A DNA stretch of 64,000 nucleotides, from positions 768,501 through 832,500 of the forward strand of contig NW_026261571.1 of the NCBI RefSeq assembly GCF_000165395.2, in the 5' to 3' direction. This stretch comes from Babesia bovis T2Bo. Lineage: Eukaryota > Apicomplexa > Aconoidasida > Piroplasmida > Babesiidae. Under the pieces are notes generated by a model that saw only the letters and a list, made by a program, of their open reading frames with translations, searched no databases and had not been told where the DNA came from. The position numbers and the translations under genes are program-made. Shown piece after piece: positions 10,776 through 22,023 of the stretch (position 1 is its first letter; the number at the start of each line of letters is the position of its first letter).

Positions 10776-11219
10776 ATGGCTTTGAGAACAATCAATTATG
10801 AGGCACTTAACCACTGGGAATACCGCCTTCGATATTCACGGGCGTTTGCAACATCGGGTGAAATCCACTCAGAGAAATATAATGATGACGTTTACGAATA
10901 CAAGTAAGTGGAATGTGTGATAAAGTGCTAATTTTAATTAGGCACGTAATACTTACTCGCGAGGTTTGTATACACCAACGTATGACATACTCCAACAGCA
11001 ATATACCATATATCGCCAGGCATTAGAGCAAAATGGTTGTAAACTCTTATCTGAAGAATTCATTGTAGTAGCACTAGGAATAAGGCAAACTCCTGGGTGG
11101 CAACATTATTATGTGTACCCGTATGTTGAATTTTAGCTTCTAAAATAACGTATAGACCCAATCCGCAAGTCCTCTGTCTTAGACGCAAAATAAACAGTGT
11201 ACTGATTAAGAAAACATAA
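10776..11219 (+). CDS. CKS1: Cyclin-dependent kinase regulatory subunit (CKS1/Suc1)
   Basis: Four exons: 10776-10903, 10942-10963, 11020-11120, 11156-11219 (104 aa). The second intron (56 nt) was chosen because it restores the exact spacing of human CKS1 between HVILTRE and KLLSEEF. CKS proteins clip onto Cdk and read phosphorylated partners. Core matches are SEKYNDDVYEYKHVIL, then GIRQTPGWQHYYVYPP and VLCLRR. The phosphate-pocket Lys, Trp and final Arg are present; the usual Arg of EYRHVML is a Lys here. The hinge HxPEPH is replaced by YPPNPQ. An N-terminal extension of about 20 residues precedes the domain. A second protein with a CKS domain lies at 44865-46298. Confidence 0.85.
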
Positions 11220-11455
11220 TACTATTATGGACTACATAAGTGTTATGGCAATTCACCGGTGGTAGGACCATATAGCAATCAAGACATACGATGACATTGC
11301 CAAACAGAGTTCGAAAAACATGTGATCTCTTGAGGTAGTAAATTCGACATACAAACAATCAACCATCAAAATATTCTTTTTAAAAACGAATAGCATAATT
11401 ACATTATACTAGTTATATAGCAACGATAGCATGGTTTACACGCATAACGATCCTG

Positions 11456-14400
11456 TCATTGCGCAACAGCAAAATGCTCAGCAAACCAAGCACGCTCATC
11501 TTCCATTACCCGCTGAGTTAGCACTTTGGCTATCGCAGCACTGGCAAGACGAAGTGACAGATCACCAGGTGAAGCCGCATCAATAAGTGGTATGTTAGAA
11601 ATTGGTTCTACAATTTCGTTGGCCAATAAATTACGGAGAATCGTATCAAACTGCTCATCAGTAAAGCCCTGTGGGTTCTTACCAAATAAATCCGTTCGAG
11701 TGAAGGGTGATGGCAATACAGAAGCCACCTTAGCAACAAATAACTCATCAGGCTGTAACCTATCAACAGCACTCATGGCAAATGAAAGAGTCTCATCAAT
11801 AAGTCCGTAATTGTCAAGATTCCAACTCACCAGACGTTTACGAACACGCTTAGGGTCATCTAAATATATGCCAAGATCTTGCATCTGTTCAGCACATATT
11901 GACCTGCTGCCGGGGCGACGTGGAATATGAAAAAAATCAAGAATCTCATCTCGACGCAAGAGACCAGTTTTGTAAAAAGTGTCCGCTTCGTCGTCGTCTG
12001 AAGTCTCAGCAGATCCAGTCTCAACGTCCTCTAAGACTATGGCACCGGATGCTACCAGCTTATCTAAGGTTCTGTAGGCAAACCGTGGCATCCCAGAAGT
12101 ATTTTGGTATATGTAATCAACAAGCTCTTCAGGCACGGAATTGGAATCCTCCAGATCAAGAGCATGAGCTATGAAATCAGCAAGCTGATCTTGTGTAAGT
12201 TTTGGCAGCTTGATTAGTGCATTACACTCATTGGCTACAGCTACAAGCTCCATGTGCCAACGAATGAATATGTGCTGAGGAGATGACATAATTATAAACA
12301 AAAATGGCTTAGCCGTGGATGTGCCATCCATAAGCTCTTTGCGACGTTGCATAGCCAAACGGGCTAGGTGACATACAGTAACCCACGAGTCGTCAGCCAT
12401 AGTAGCATAGACCGAACTGCCCATTCTAATGTTCAATACTATGCAAATACATTCTTTCAAAGAGAAACCCTCAACCATAGACGCAACAAATGGTGCAATG
12501 GACTCTTCTAGCATACGTTGATCCAGAAGTGTGGTATCATACCGTTGGTCTTCCTCGGGAAACAACGAATCACTATCATAGCCGTCTTCTGATTCCGTGG
12601 TGGACCCTGTGTCAGCCTCAAAAAATTCTTCTTCCGCATCTCGAAGCTCACCTTCAGACATCCAACGCTGAAGCTTACCCATTACACCAGGAGTTGATTG
12701 AGGTGCAGGAATCAAAGAGTGGCCGAACAGCGTACGCAAAGGTTCAACTTCAAGACCCAGGATAAGTGACTTTATTCCAGCGACGCGCCAATGGTATTCA
12801 GGATCTAGAAGCTCCTTGACAATATCGGACACTGCCTTCTTTGATACACCAGTTTCGGATTGGAGATAGCGATATTTGGAGTGATACGCTCCCATCATTC
12901 GTTTGCGTGCAGGGCAAGTTGCCCATGTAGAAACTAGTGAAGTGCATAGATTACGCCACGCATAATGTAAATCAGAAGCAATTGATATTACAGGAGAATC
13001 CTCTTTCATGGTACTAACCGAAAAACAATTTGTGAATCCTTCCTGCTTTACCAAACGAATGATGGACGATTGCATATCACCAATTCCACAACCATTATGG
13101 CCATTCACAAGCATGACACCACCACGCTCCAGTAAACCATTGGTGAGTAACTTCCGTCGAACTTCATTGTAAGATTCCCAACGACGCCAAGTTTCAAGAG
13201 GAGACATGTTTTGCAGTGCTTGAGGATCTAATTTACGCACCTTACCGGTAGGCGTAAAAATTTTCACCCACGCTTCTTTACCTTTCAGCTTCACCGATTC
13301 TAATTCGATAAATTCTAATATGCTCCCCGCTTCTTTAACGGTTGCTTCATCAACCAAAATGCGATGTTGTTCGTATCTGGCAGCTTTGCCCATTAAACGA
13401 GCAGAAAGGTTTACGTAGTCACCCAAACAAGTATACTCCCGACGAATGTCGTTACCCAAGGTACCACACCAAACAGATCCGGATGTGATTCCAATTCCTG
13501 GTTTCAAACCTAATTTGGCACAATCATGGGCAATCTTTAAGCCAACAAAAACAGCCCTAACTGGATCATCAGTGTGGTACACGGGCGGGAATCCGATAAA
13601 TATTAAAAGCACCACTCCTTTATCATCTACCAAAAACTTGTTGACACTGCCTTCAAGTGCATAAGTGGCGCGCTGACAAATTTTCATAAACTGATGTGCT
13701 CGTTCACGACCTGATTTAGAAGCCACATCTAACCCAGGGACAGAAATGAAAAGCGTTGATAAACGTCTCATTTCATTGTTGAAAGTACTGTATCCTGAAA
13801 GGAGCTTGTTAAAAATGTAGTTGGGCATATAATGCCGGAATTCCGATAAAGATTCTATTGGAAAGTCAAAGCTCTCATTGACAATATCTCCTGGATCCAC
13901 GTCGACGTCTTCAACAAAACGGCGGAATAAATGATAATCAGGGTAATTATCGATGGTATCTACCTCGATATGGGAGCACATTACATCATATACTGATTGT
14001 GAAATCACAGTTTGGCCGCTGGAAGCTAAAGGCTCAGCAACGGCTATTTCTTCCAGTGGCTTGCCAGCAACCACAACCTCCCATCGTTCCAGCAAACCTC
14101 CCACGTGAATTACACATACTTTGCCGAATCCAACCCCTATGTGCAATGTTAGAGTTTTGCCTTCGATATTTGTTGGGAAATCATGAAGTGTCTTGTGTAG
14201 TTCTTCACAACATTTCAAAGCTAACGCACATTGCTTCCAAGCGTCTTCATGACTTGGTTCAAAACATTCGGCTCCACGACCACTAGCTAACTTTCTACCA
14301 CTATCTTGGGTACCACTATGGTTGTCGTGTCCATCATTTTTAGGGATAAACCAAGCCACAAGAGCAGCATCACCTGCAAACTTCATTATATCACCTCCCC

Positions 14401-14881
14401 AATTGTTGATTATACTGATCAAAGGGTCAAAAAAGTCGTTGAGAGATTTTCCTAGCGTGGCAGCAGCCTCTGGATCACCAGAGCGCTCAATGGCCTCGGC
14501 CAATGCAGTAAAACCACTAGCATCGCAGAATACTGTTACCGCATAACATTCCTCAATGGTACGCGAAGGCATTTCATGTTTGCCAATGCGGCGGTGTATA
14601 AAACGACGAACCAGTTTGGGAACATAACTAGTATATTTATCCGGAGCTGATGTCGATCCATTGTCCCTTAATGTATCATATATATCACTTATCTCTTTTT
14701 TATAAAAGTACATGTGCTCATTAAGGCGCCGTTCACATCGAATGCTTAGCCATTCCCATTCTTCATGCATCTGTTCTTCTTCACGCATAGCGTCTGCCAA
14801 ATCAATGTAGTCGGATTCCTCAGGAGGTTCTGCAACATTTTTGCCACGATCACCGCAGCATAATAGGTTCATAGTCAACAT
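11456..14881 (-). CDS. ACbeta: Soluble-type adenylyl cyclase (apicomplexan AC beta)
   Basis: This is a single exon of 1141 aa. Two class III cyclase domains are visible. The first (about residues 105-320) has both metal-binding Asp segments, FCDASGFTALAEA and GGDIMKFAGDAALVAW. The second (about 370-560) lacks those Asp but has the substrate/transition-state segment CLGDYVNLSARLMGKA. This division of labour is that of bicarbonate-responsive soluble adenylyl cyclase, which makes cAMP for protein kinase A. A helical NTPase-like region follows, but its phosphate loop reads GHNGCGIGD without the usual Lys. An acidic segment lies near residues 745-785 (EEEFFEADTGSTTESEDGY). As I recall, Plasmodium AC beta is about twice as long, so this is a reduced version. 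No membrane segments are present. Confidence 0.88.
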   Translation of the reverse strand: MLTMNLLCCGDRGKNVAEPPEESDYIDLADAMREEEQMHEEWEWLSIRCERRLNEHMYFYKKEISDIYDTLRDNGSTSAPDKYTSYVPKLVRRFIHRRIGKHEMPSRTIEECYAVTVFCDASGFTALAEAIERSGDPEAAATLGKSLNDFFDPLISIINNWGGDIMKFAGDAALVAWFIPKNDGHDNHSGTQDSGRKLASGRGAECFEPSHEDAWKQCALALKCCEELHKTLHDFPTNIEGKTLTLHIGVGFGKVCVIHVGGLLERWEVVVAGKPLEEIAVAEPLASSGQTVISQSVYDVMCSHIEVDTIDNYPDYHLFRRFVEDVDVDPGDIVNESFDFPIESLSEFRHYMPNYIFNKLLSGYSTFNNEMRRLSTLFISVPGLDVASKSGRERAHQFMKICQRATYALEGSVNKFLVDDKGVVLLIFIGFPPVYHTDDPVRAVFVGLKIAHDCAKLGLKPGIGITSGSVWCGTLGNDIRREYTCLGDYVNLSARLMGKAARYEQHRILVDEATVKEAGSILEFIELESVKLKGKEAWVKIFTPTGKVRKLDPQALQNMSPLETWRRWESYNEVRRKLLTNGLLERGGVMLVNGHNGCGIGDMQSSIIRLVKQEGFTNCFSVSTMKEDSPVISIASDLHYAWRNLCTSLVSTWATCPARKRMMGAYHSKYRYLQSETGVSKKAVSDIVKELLDPEYHWRVAGIKSLILGLEVEPLRTLFGHSLIPAPQSTPGVMGKLQRWMSEGELRDAEEEFFEADTGSTTESEDGYDSDSLFPEEDQRYDTTLLDQRMLEESIAPFVASMVEGFSLKECICIVLNIRMGSSVYATMADDSWVTVCHLARLAMQRRKELMDGTSTAKPFLFIIMSSPQHIFIRWHMELVAVANECNALIKLPKLTQDQLADFIAHALDLEDSNSVPEELVDYIYQNTSGMPRFAYRTLDKLVASGAIVLEDVETGSAETSDDDEADTFYKTGLLRRDEILDFFHIPRRPGSRSICAEQMQDLGIYLDDPKRVRKRLVSWNLDNYGLIDETLSFAMSAVDRLQPDELFVAKVASVLPSPFTRTDLFGKNPQGFTDEQFDTILRNLLANEIVEPISNIPLIDAASPGDLSLRLASAAIAKVLTQRVMEDERAWFAEHFAVAQ

Positions 14882-15255
14882 GTCTAGATAACTAATAATG
14901 TAACATCACGTAAACATCATCAAATAAGAAAAAAGCAATTGACTATGTATTGCGATCAAGGGTGATAACACTTTTTCGTGGACGCTCCTCAATGAGCGTT
15001 GCTAACAGTCACATCATGTAGCGTCAAATCAATATTCTGATACATCTCTAAAGTAATTCATTGGATGTGCAGTTGCAAACAGGCCACGCTGTTGATGCCT
15101 AGTGTGTGATGTGTACATAACACATTGTATCAGCCTAACAGATTCAGATGCACCATATTCTACATAAAGTGGATAAAGATTTGAATAAAATTAGCGCCAT
15201 TTTCGTGGCTTAGACTATTTCACTTTCGCCGAAGGATATACCATCAGTGTCTAGA
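14882..15255. other. Intergenic spacer, 374 bp
   Basis: This lies between two minus-strand genes. It contains one short perfect inverted repeat at 14982-14999 (ACGCTC, six-base loop, GAGCGT) of unknown meaning. No open frame, tRNA or repeat family is recognised. It presumably holds the promoter of the adenylyl cyclase gene at its left end? No: that gene starts at 14881, so the left end is its 5' side and the right end is the 3' side of Pol5. Confidence 0.45.
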
Positions 15256-18200
15256 CTACTCGTCTAAAGCACGGCACAGTTGCGTCATTGCCGCCATCAG
15301 CGCTTTGTTTTGCTTGTTTTTTCCTTGAGATGAGCTTAGTGTGTCCAGAAGATCTTGAAGCGCGCTCTTAATGTTTTCGAGGTGCTTCCTACCCTTTGTA
15401 TCCACGGTAGTACAACGAACTATATTAGATATCAGACGGCCCATTGCCTTTGTCAATTGTGGAGATATTCCACGATTCTTCATAGGTCTTTTTCCTGATT
15501 CGTTTGCTACATTTGATGTAATAACAGCTTCTGAATTTGCTTTCAATAAAGCCAATACATCTGGTAGTGTCTGTACTGTGCTAATGTATATATTGTCAGT
15601 AATGAACGATACCAAATGCTGCTTGGGAATAGCGTTTTCCTTTAATATGCCCCCATCATCCAGTATTTTATCCAATATCCTCCCACATTTACGTCGGCAA
15701 AGCTTCGCTGGCTTCAAGGGCTCCTCTTTGTTTGCAGCGGTAACAACTACCGAGCAGATTGACAAGAGCTCTGACTGAACAAAAGATACTTTCGACTCTA
15801 AAGCTAATTTCAGAATATTAATCCTGTTAAACGCAGAAGGGTGCCTTTGCGAAAGCTGCACAAAAAAGTTTGTCCCAAATTTCGTATTCTTGAACATACA
15901 AGCAGCACAAATGGCTGTCAAAAGAACCATCATGCTTTGCACAGCAACGTTGCCTCCATTCAAAATTGATTCAACGTGTACACAGAAAACAAACGCAGCG
16001 ACTGCTACTTGACGACATTCCTTTGCAATATTCATACGCTGGCTACGAACAGCTTGTAAGGTCAAATTTATCAGGTTATCTAAAATCTCAACAGAATCAG
16101 CCAACTTTGGTTTTTTTGAATTGGGGCCACCTTTAACAGCATGTTGATGGGAACGCATCATGGAAGCGATCTGTTGCATCGCCTCAAGCAATACTTTCTT
16201 TATCCTAGACGTATAATCTGCTAACATAGAGTACATTGGGTCATTCGGTGTTTTTGATGCACGTATACTGATAGATCTCTCGTAGGAGGAATATAAACGC
16301 AAAACCATTCGCACATACCACTCATCAAGTGTAAACGCAGGAATGCACGATCGAAGAAGATCCAAATTACGCATCATTGAGTTAAATGATTCCTTAGAAA
16401 AGTTTATACCAGTGCTCTGCAACATCCTTGCCATGCGGAGAGACTCCAAATTTCCTTCTTCGTCCTTCAACAGTTCTTCCAATGCATCCACCCCGGACAA
16501 CTCAAGATCTGATTCATCACCCAACAGTTTTGTCGATGTATCCATTTTCTGCTTTTTCGTTACCGGCATCTCATCGGGCTGTTCCGTATCTTCGTCCTCG
16601 TCGTCACCACTAGTAGCATCCTCCAAGTCTGAATCCTTATCCTCATCCTCAGAAGAGTCTCCTGATTCTGTTGAATCCTCTTCAGAATCATCAACGCCCA
16701 CTTCTGTTTCAGAGTCTGATTCAGAAGGGCTATCATCTTCCATATCGTCATCAGACTGTTCGGAAAAATCATCCTCAATTAATGAATGCTGAAGTATATC
16801 CTCACACATTTCTCGAGTTGCAAGCCTGCTGGACATCTTCCAAAGCCATTTCGTAATAGAATGGAGCAATTCTAACACAGTGGAATTGTCATCAATCAAA
16901 AGAGTATCTAACAGCACACTTGATAAGAGAGAGGTCAGTACCGACTCTTCAGTTACCTTCTTCGTAGATATGGCCTCTGCAAATGATTTGGCAAAAGGCA
17001 ATATAACATCAATCTTGTCTATAACAATCAATGGCTGAGATTCTCCACCGCCAAGCGACGAACTGGAAATTTTATCCATATAATATGTGCTCCACGATAG
17101 AATTGATAATAAAAGTCCCAATGCTTCACTGCAAAGCGTTATCAACATCATATTGGAAGTGTTTACAGCCAATTTTTTCATTCTTATACCATTCTCCATC
17201 AACCTGGCTGATAGGTTATCTATTTCAGATGGTACATGTTTTTCAGTTTCCCTTCTTTTCTGTGGTGCCTTAGCCGCTAATTCAATGACCGGAATGGAAC
17301 TCTGGTTATCGTACATTATACTTCGCACATGTTTGACTTTTGAGACTATTTCCAAAGAAGTGTAGACTATTTCGATACTAGTTAACAATTCATTAGTCTC
17401 CACATCTTTCAAATTACTGCTCTTAGCATCTTCAGTTTTTCTATCCAAAACATGTTGCAGATGCCTTGATATTGACGTCAAACATAAAGCAACCAATTGT
17501 TTAAAAAGCGATTTTAGCTTGGTAGAGCGATTATCTTGTAGTTCTAGGCCAGTATTGTTAGTTTTAGATGTACTAGAATGTGAGTCATTTACAGGTTTAT
17601 CAGATATATAGAGAATCCTCAGTTCTTGGTCATTGTGGATGAACCTTGATATTGTAGCCTTAAGATGTTGACCATTTTCCACTACATCTGAAACGCAAAG
17701 CAGGGTGGTAGTTAAGAACCTTTGTAAAAGTTTGAACCGTTCATGTTTATTGGAAGCATTTAGACAAAACTGCAACATGTTCAAAATCCAATAGAACTTT
17801 CTTTCTTCATTTTCCACATCCATATCTATTATCAAAGACTCTAAATTCTCATATACTTCTGTAATGTTTTCGCTTCGGTGTAGTAAAGCTTTATAAAGAT
17901 GTTGATAAACGTTTGAGGATTTCGTAGTGTAATCCATTGCATCGGCGATTGCAACCATGTACTCCATTACTGTTTTTCCATTCAGAGAAGGTTTTATCGT
18001 GATTTGTTTTGTAGCATTGGTTCCGTGAATATCCTCTATATTTGCCTGTTTATATAGCTTTTGTGTGTTCGGTTTTGCAGAACTTTCAATAGGATGTTGA
18101 TAGACTGACGAATCTCCTATAAGACGGTTTATGTCGGTGTAAATAGTAACATCATTAATAAGCGGATTTTGCTGTGCTTTAAAGTTATCACTGACGCCAT

Positions 18201-19562
18201 CAACATCATCCAGCTGAAATATATTTACTAAAAGCTGGATCACGCTATTAGCCATATCTCTCATATCGCTTTTAGAAGCTCTGTGATAACGGCTTAAAAG
18301 AACGAATAGGTTACTTCCAGCAGTGAAGTAAATATTTAGAAACTCAGGGATATGTCTAGTCTTGAGTAACAAGTACGATGACAGCCTCAAACCTGTAAAA
18401 TGACGCTGTGAGGAAGTGCCTTTTGGATCCAACATAGATAAATTTATTGAACGCCATAGTTTCTCTAACATGCCATTTGGATGGTCACTTCTCAAGATGC
18501 TATCAATGATTACATCAAAAAAAGAGCCTATAACCGGGTGGTTGCTAGGTATGCACGAGACGTAACGCAATGTCAAACAAAAATTGCTTTCATCTAAAGG
18601 AGATTTGTTCAATACCGTATTAGGTAAGATTGACCTATCAAAAAACGATATATCATCGTATAATCGTAAATACAAACCAAACAAACTACACGGTAATACC
18701 CCGGGTAACCTTTTGCCTATTTGCGATTTTGATTCGTCTAGTAACTTCCCCGGCTTGGAGTTATTAGTATCCTTTGCACAGTTCAACGTTTTCTCAACAA
18801 AATCGGTATCTAAAACAAAAGATAATCTTTTGCTGACATATTTCAACGCTAAATCGGTATCTTTAGTTGCCCTGGAGAACTGTCAACACAAAAGGTCTTC
18901 AACTAACCTTAAAACATCACGGCATATCAACCAAAGCAAGACGCAAGAGGCATCTTGAAAATGTATCTTGCTGTCATAGACATTCCAAATGCTGTCGATC
19001 ACCTTTTCCAAATGCGGCATTTCTTTGTTGCAAAAAGCGCCACTTTTCTGCAAGATGAAAAATATGTATAACCTTCCACAGAGTACATCTGCGCCAAGTG
19101 TTCAATTATCTCAATGGACTAACCTTTAATTTCGGAACCAGCTGCATTCTGTATAGTCGTATAATCAATGGCAGCTAGTATTAAGGATTCCCACTGTATC
19201 TTATCTTTATGAAGAGCTAAAACAGACAACAGAGCTACAGTAAAACCCATTCGGGATGCTTTTCGGTCACCCGTGAGTCCTTTTAAAAGCCTGTCGAGAG
19301 TGTATTGTAGAAGATTGTGATCATTAACCGTAAAGGTGAATTTGTAGCTGCGATATTTAGAGAGCGGATTCTTAAATTTGTCATTTTCGTCAAGGTCCAT
19401 AGATTTTGCTTGATCATTTGAATCGTTTCCCCCCTCTGTTGAGCCATCAGAAGAGGTCAGGCTTACAAGAATCTGTTCTACCGCTTGTTTCCGCCGAACA
19501 GAATCAAAGTCTGCTAGCTGATCAAAACTTTTTAAGAAACGATTTTTTGTAAAAGGAGCCAT
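15256..19562 (-). CDS. Pol5 / MYBBP1A-like nucleolar protein
   Basis: Four exons: 19562-19124, 19088-19073, 19042-18908, 18871-15256 (1401 aa). The second exon is only 16 nt and the second intron only 30 nt, so that junction is the least certain. The hallmark of the family is in exon 1: YTLDRLLKGLTGDRKASRMG followed by FTVALLSVL. The body is helical repeats, and around residues 880-950 lies a long acidic stretch of Asp, Glu and Ser, as in DNA polymerase phi/MYBBP1A proteins. Despite the name, the family acts in rRNA synthesis and ribosome assembly, not replication. A basic patch (KKQK) follows the acidic stretch. No signal or membrane segment is present. Confidence 0.82.
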
Positions 19563-19758
19563 GTTATGCGATATACATTAAATTCGATGTGTAAGTATAT
19601 ATTATAATAATTGGGTACGGATCCCCGTATAACCCATAGGATTCTATAGTGTAAGTGTGTGAAATAGAATAATCATATAGTACGGATATCTCCGTGTTCA
19701 TTCATAAGGTAAGATGTGAAAGCCATATATAATGTTTCAAACAACTTTTTGTTGAAAG

Positions 19759-21738
19759 ATGAAAGCGAAAAACAACGATATAATAAGGCCACGGCACTTA
19801 GGTAAAGTGTTGAAGTTAGCCTGTCTGATAAAAGTAGTCTTCTGCATATTTGTTACAACCATTTCATGGCATTCGCGAACAAAGCGTCCATATGTAGACC
19901 AACGTCAGGTAGAACTCAATGTGAAAAATGGGCCCAATCCACCTGTATCAACAGAAGCATCCGTAAAGCTATCTGTGTTGCAAGAAAATTGTAGCTACAA
20001 AGTGCACTCGGAAGCTTGTTATCCGGATGCTATGTCATTATTGGATGATCGTAACCCAGACGGTACTATCAATGATCATTTTTATAATGGAATACACTTT
20101 AAGCTATGGAAGTGGCTGATCCCATATATAAGCTGGGATGCCGAACGGTTCCTCAAAATCGCAATAGATGGTGTCTCTTATTGGAGTGAAGATCAATTAG
20201 CATTTATGCCCTTACTTCCATTCTTGATGAATGTCACGGGCAAAGCATTGCGTTATATACACCTCAGAGTTGTTTCCATATATGCTTTTTCTGCGGATAC
20301 TGTAGAGGCGCCCATGGCACTTTATATGGCCTTAGCTGGGTTTTTTATCTCCAATATCGCTGCCATACTTTCCGCCGGAGCAATGTATCTGTTAGTGTGG
20401 GAGATTATATACCGAAGAAAACTCGCCGCAATGGCCAGTGAATACGTCCCAAAAACAATGACTGATGAGGAAACATCAGGCTCTATGTCGATCGAATATG
20501 TTGAGAAAATCTCATATATTAGTGCATTTTTTTTCTGTTTATCCCCGCCAACGGTTCATTGTACCAGCATATATACGGAGTCATTATTTTGCTTATGTAC
20601 GTTTGTTGGGAATCTACTTTTGTTTTACGTTGAGGATTGGCGTAAGATTGCAACTCATAGTGTTGATCATAACATGAGTCTAAGTTTAAGGATTTATGTC
20701 GTTGAGCTGTTAGCAGTGGGTCTATTCTTCATGGCTTCGGCATTACGATCCAATGGATTCCTTCTATTATTACCACTTTTCTTTTACACTCTTAGGGTCT
20801 GTAATATTTTAAGAAGATTCAATTTGATTTACAGTTATAATCTCAAGCAATTAGGATGTGATGGTAATACAAATTTTGACTCCATTTCTGTTTCTGCAAT
20901 AATAAGATTTGTGGTTCACTGGTTACGTGCTTTATGTTATGCTCTAGCTATATTGTCTCCTATGGTCGTATTTCAAATTTATCTGTATTGTTTACATTGC
21001 GTAAAACTTAACGCAAAACAGCTGGAAATCATTAGTCAATATCCATCATTTGTTCGCATGCTCATTTCCCCCAGAGGATTTCAATTTTTAAAAGGACTGT
21101 TAGCATCCTATAAGACTAATTCAAGGCCATGGTGTACCAGGTTTCCACCCAATGCTTATGCATTCGTGCAGAAAAAATATTGGGATGTCGGATTTCTATG
21201 GATTATCAGGGAAATTGACCGGCTGTCTGTTTTCACATATTCGTGGCCAACATATTTAGTTGCCTATTTGGCCCTCAAGTGGTATTATAAATTCATTGCT
21301 ACCATATACTCCACGTTGTCCAAAAAGTTAACGAAGTTGTCTTTTAAATTAGGTTCGTTTTTTATCTTTTGAACAACAATCGTATTCACTTATTATACAA
21401 AGCATTTACTTTTTGCAGGACAAAGACTGCTGACGTGTATAATTACAATTGCATCCCAGCCTGAAATCGGAATTTACTTGCATATGTTCGTCACTGTTAT
21501 TACCTTTCTCTTTTTCGCTCATACCCAAGTATATCAAAGGCAATCAATACCCATTATTCCACAAACTTATGTTTTAGCAATACTCACTGAACCTTTGTGC
21601 AGGGGTGACTACAGTAGTTGGAGATCTTTAATGAAATTGAGCGCCAAGCTAAAACTAACGATTGCCATCATAGTTACAAATATAGGGCTATGTTTCGTTG
21701 GTGGTGCTTTGTTTGCTAATTACTTGGGATTCACTTAA
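19759..21738 (+). CDS. PIGV: GPI mannosyltransferase 2 (PIG-V)
   Basis: Two exons, 19759-21352 and 21419-21738, with a 66-nt intron (637 aa). The enzyme adds the second mannose to the GPI anchor precursor on the lumenal side of the ER. Diagnostic segments are WDAERFLKIAIDGVSYWSED, then LAFMPLLPFLM, and SPPTVHCTSIYTESLF. The first contains the conserved WD pair expected for the catalytic loop. Many hydrophobic segments run through the protein (signal-anchor near residues 15-35, then at least eight more), as in this multipass family. GPI anchoring matters in this group because many surface antigens use it. The intron was placed because frame and hydrophobic pattern resume only beyond 21418. Confidence 0.85.
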
Positions 21739-22023
21739 AATACTGGTGAGTTTCTCTACCATGTCTTATGGTAGTACTTCATATGCTAGTTATCCAATAT
21801 CCATGAATTGGGCTGTTTGTTGTGTTTTATGTGGTCTATAACATAGCCTAATTAATTGGCGACGGATATTTCGTCCTATAGCGATTCCAAACGATTTCTA
21901 TTTTGTTGGGCATACCATCCATTTCATTTTTATAAAAGTGCATTGTTGTCATTACCATTCACTGATAACTGCTGTAAATGTTATAGGTTATAACCTATGG
22001 CACTGGGTTGTGAAAGTCTATTG

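Noticed and set aside
10574..10795. 73-codon minus-strand frame
   Set aside because: Overlaps the start of the well-supported CKS1 gene and has no domain.
10807..11001. 64-codon minus-strand frame
   Set aside because: It is antisense to exons 1-3 of CKS1.
14982..14999. Perfect 6-bp inverted repeat with 6-base loop
   Set aside because: Too short and isolated to call a terminator or RNA element in a eukaryotic gene-spacer.
16343..16792. Long Ser-rich plus-strand frame
   Set aside because: It is the antisense of the acidic Asp/Glu/Ser region of the Pol5-like gene; its composition is explained by the opposite strand.
18844..18846. Internal TTG or later Met as start of the Pol5-like protein
   Set aside because: Upstream exons to 19562 join in frame and carry the family signature, so the gene starts there.
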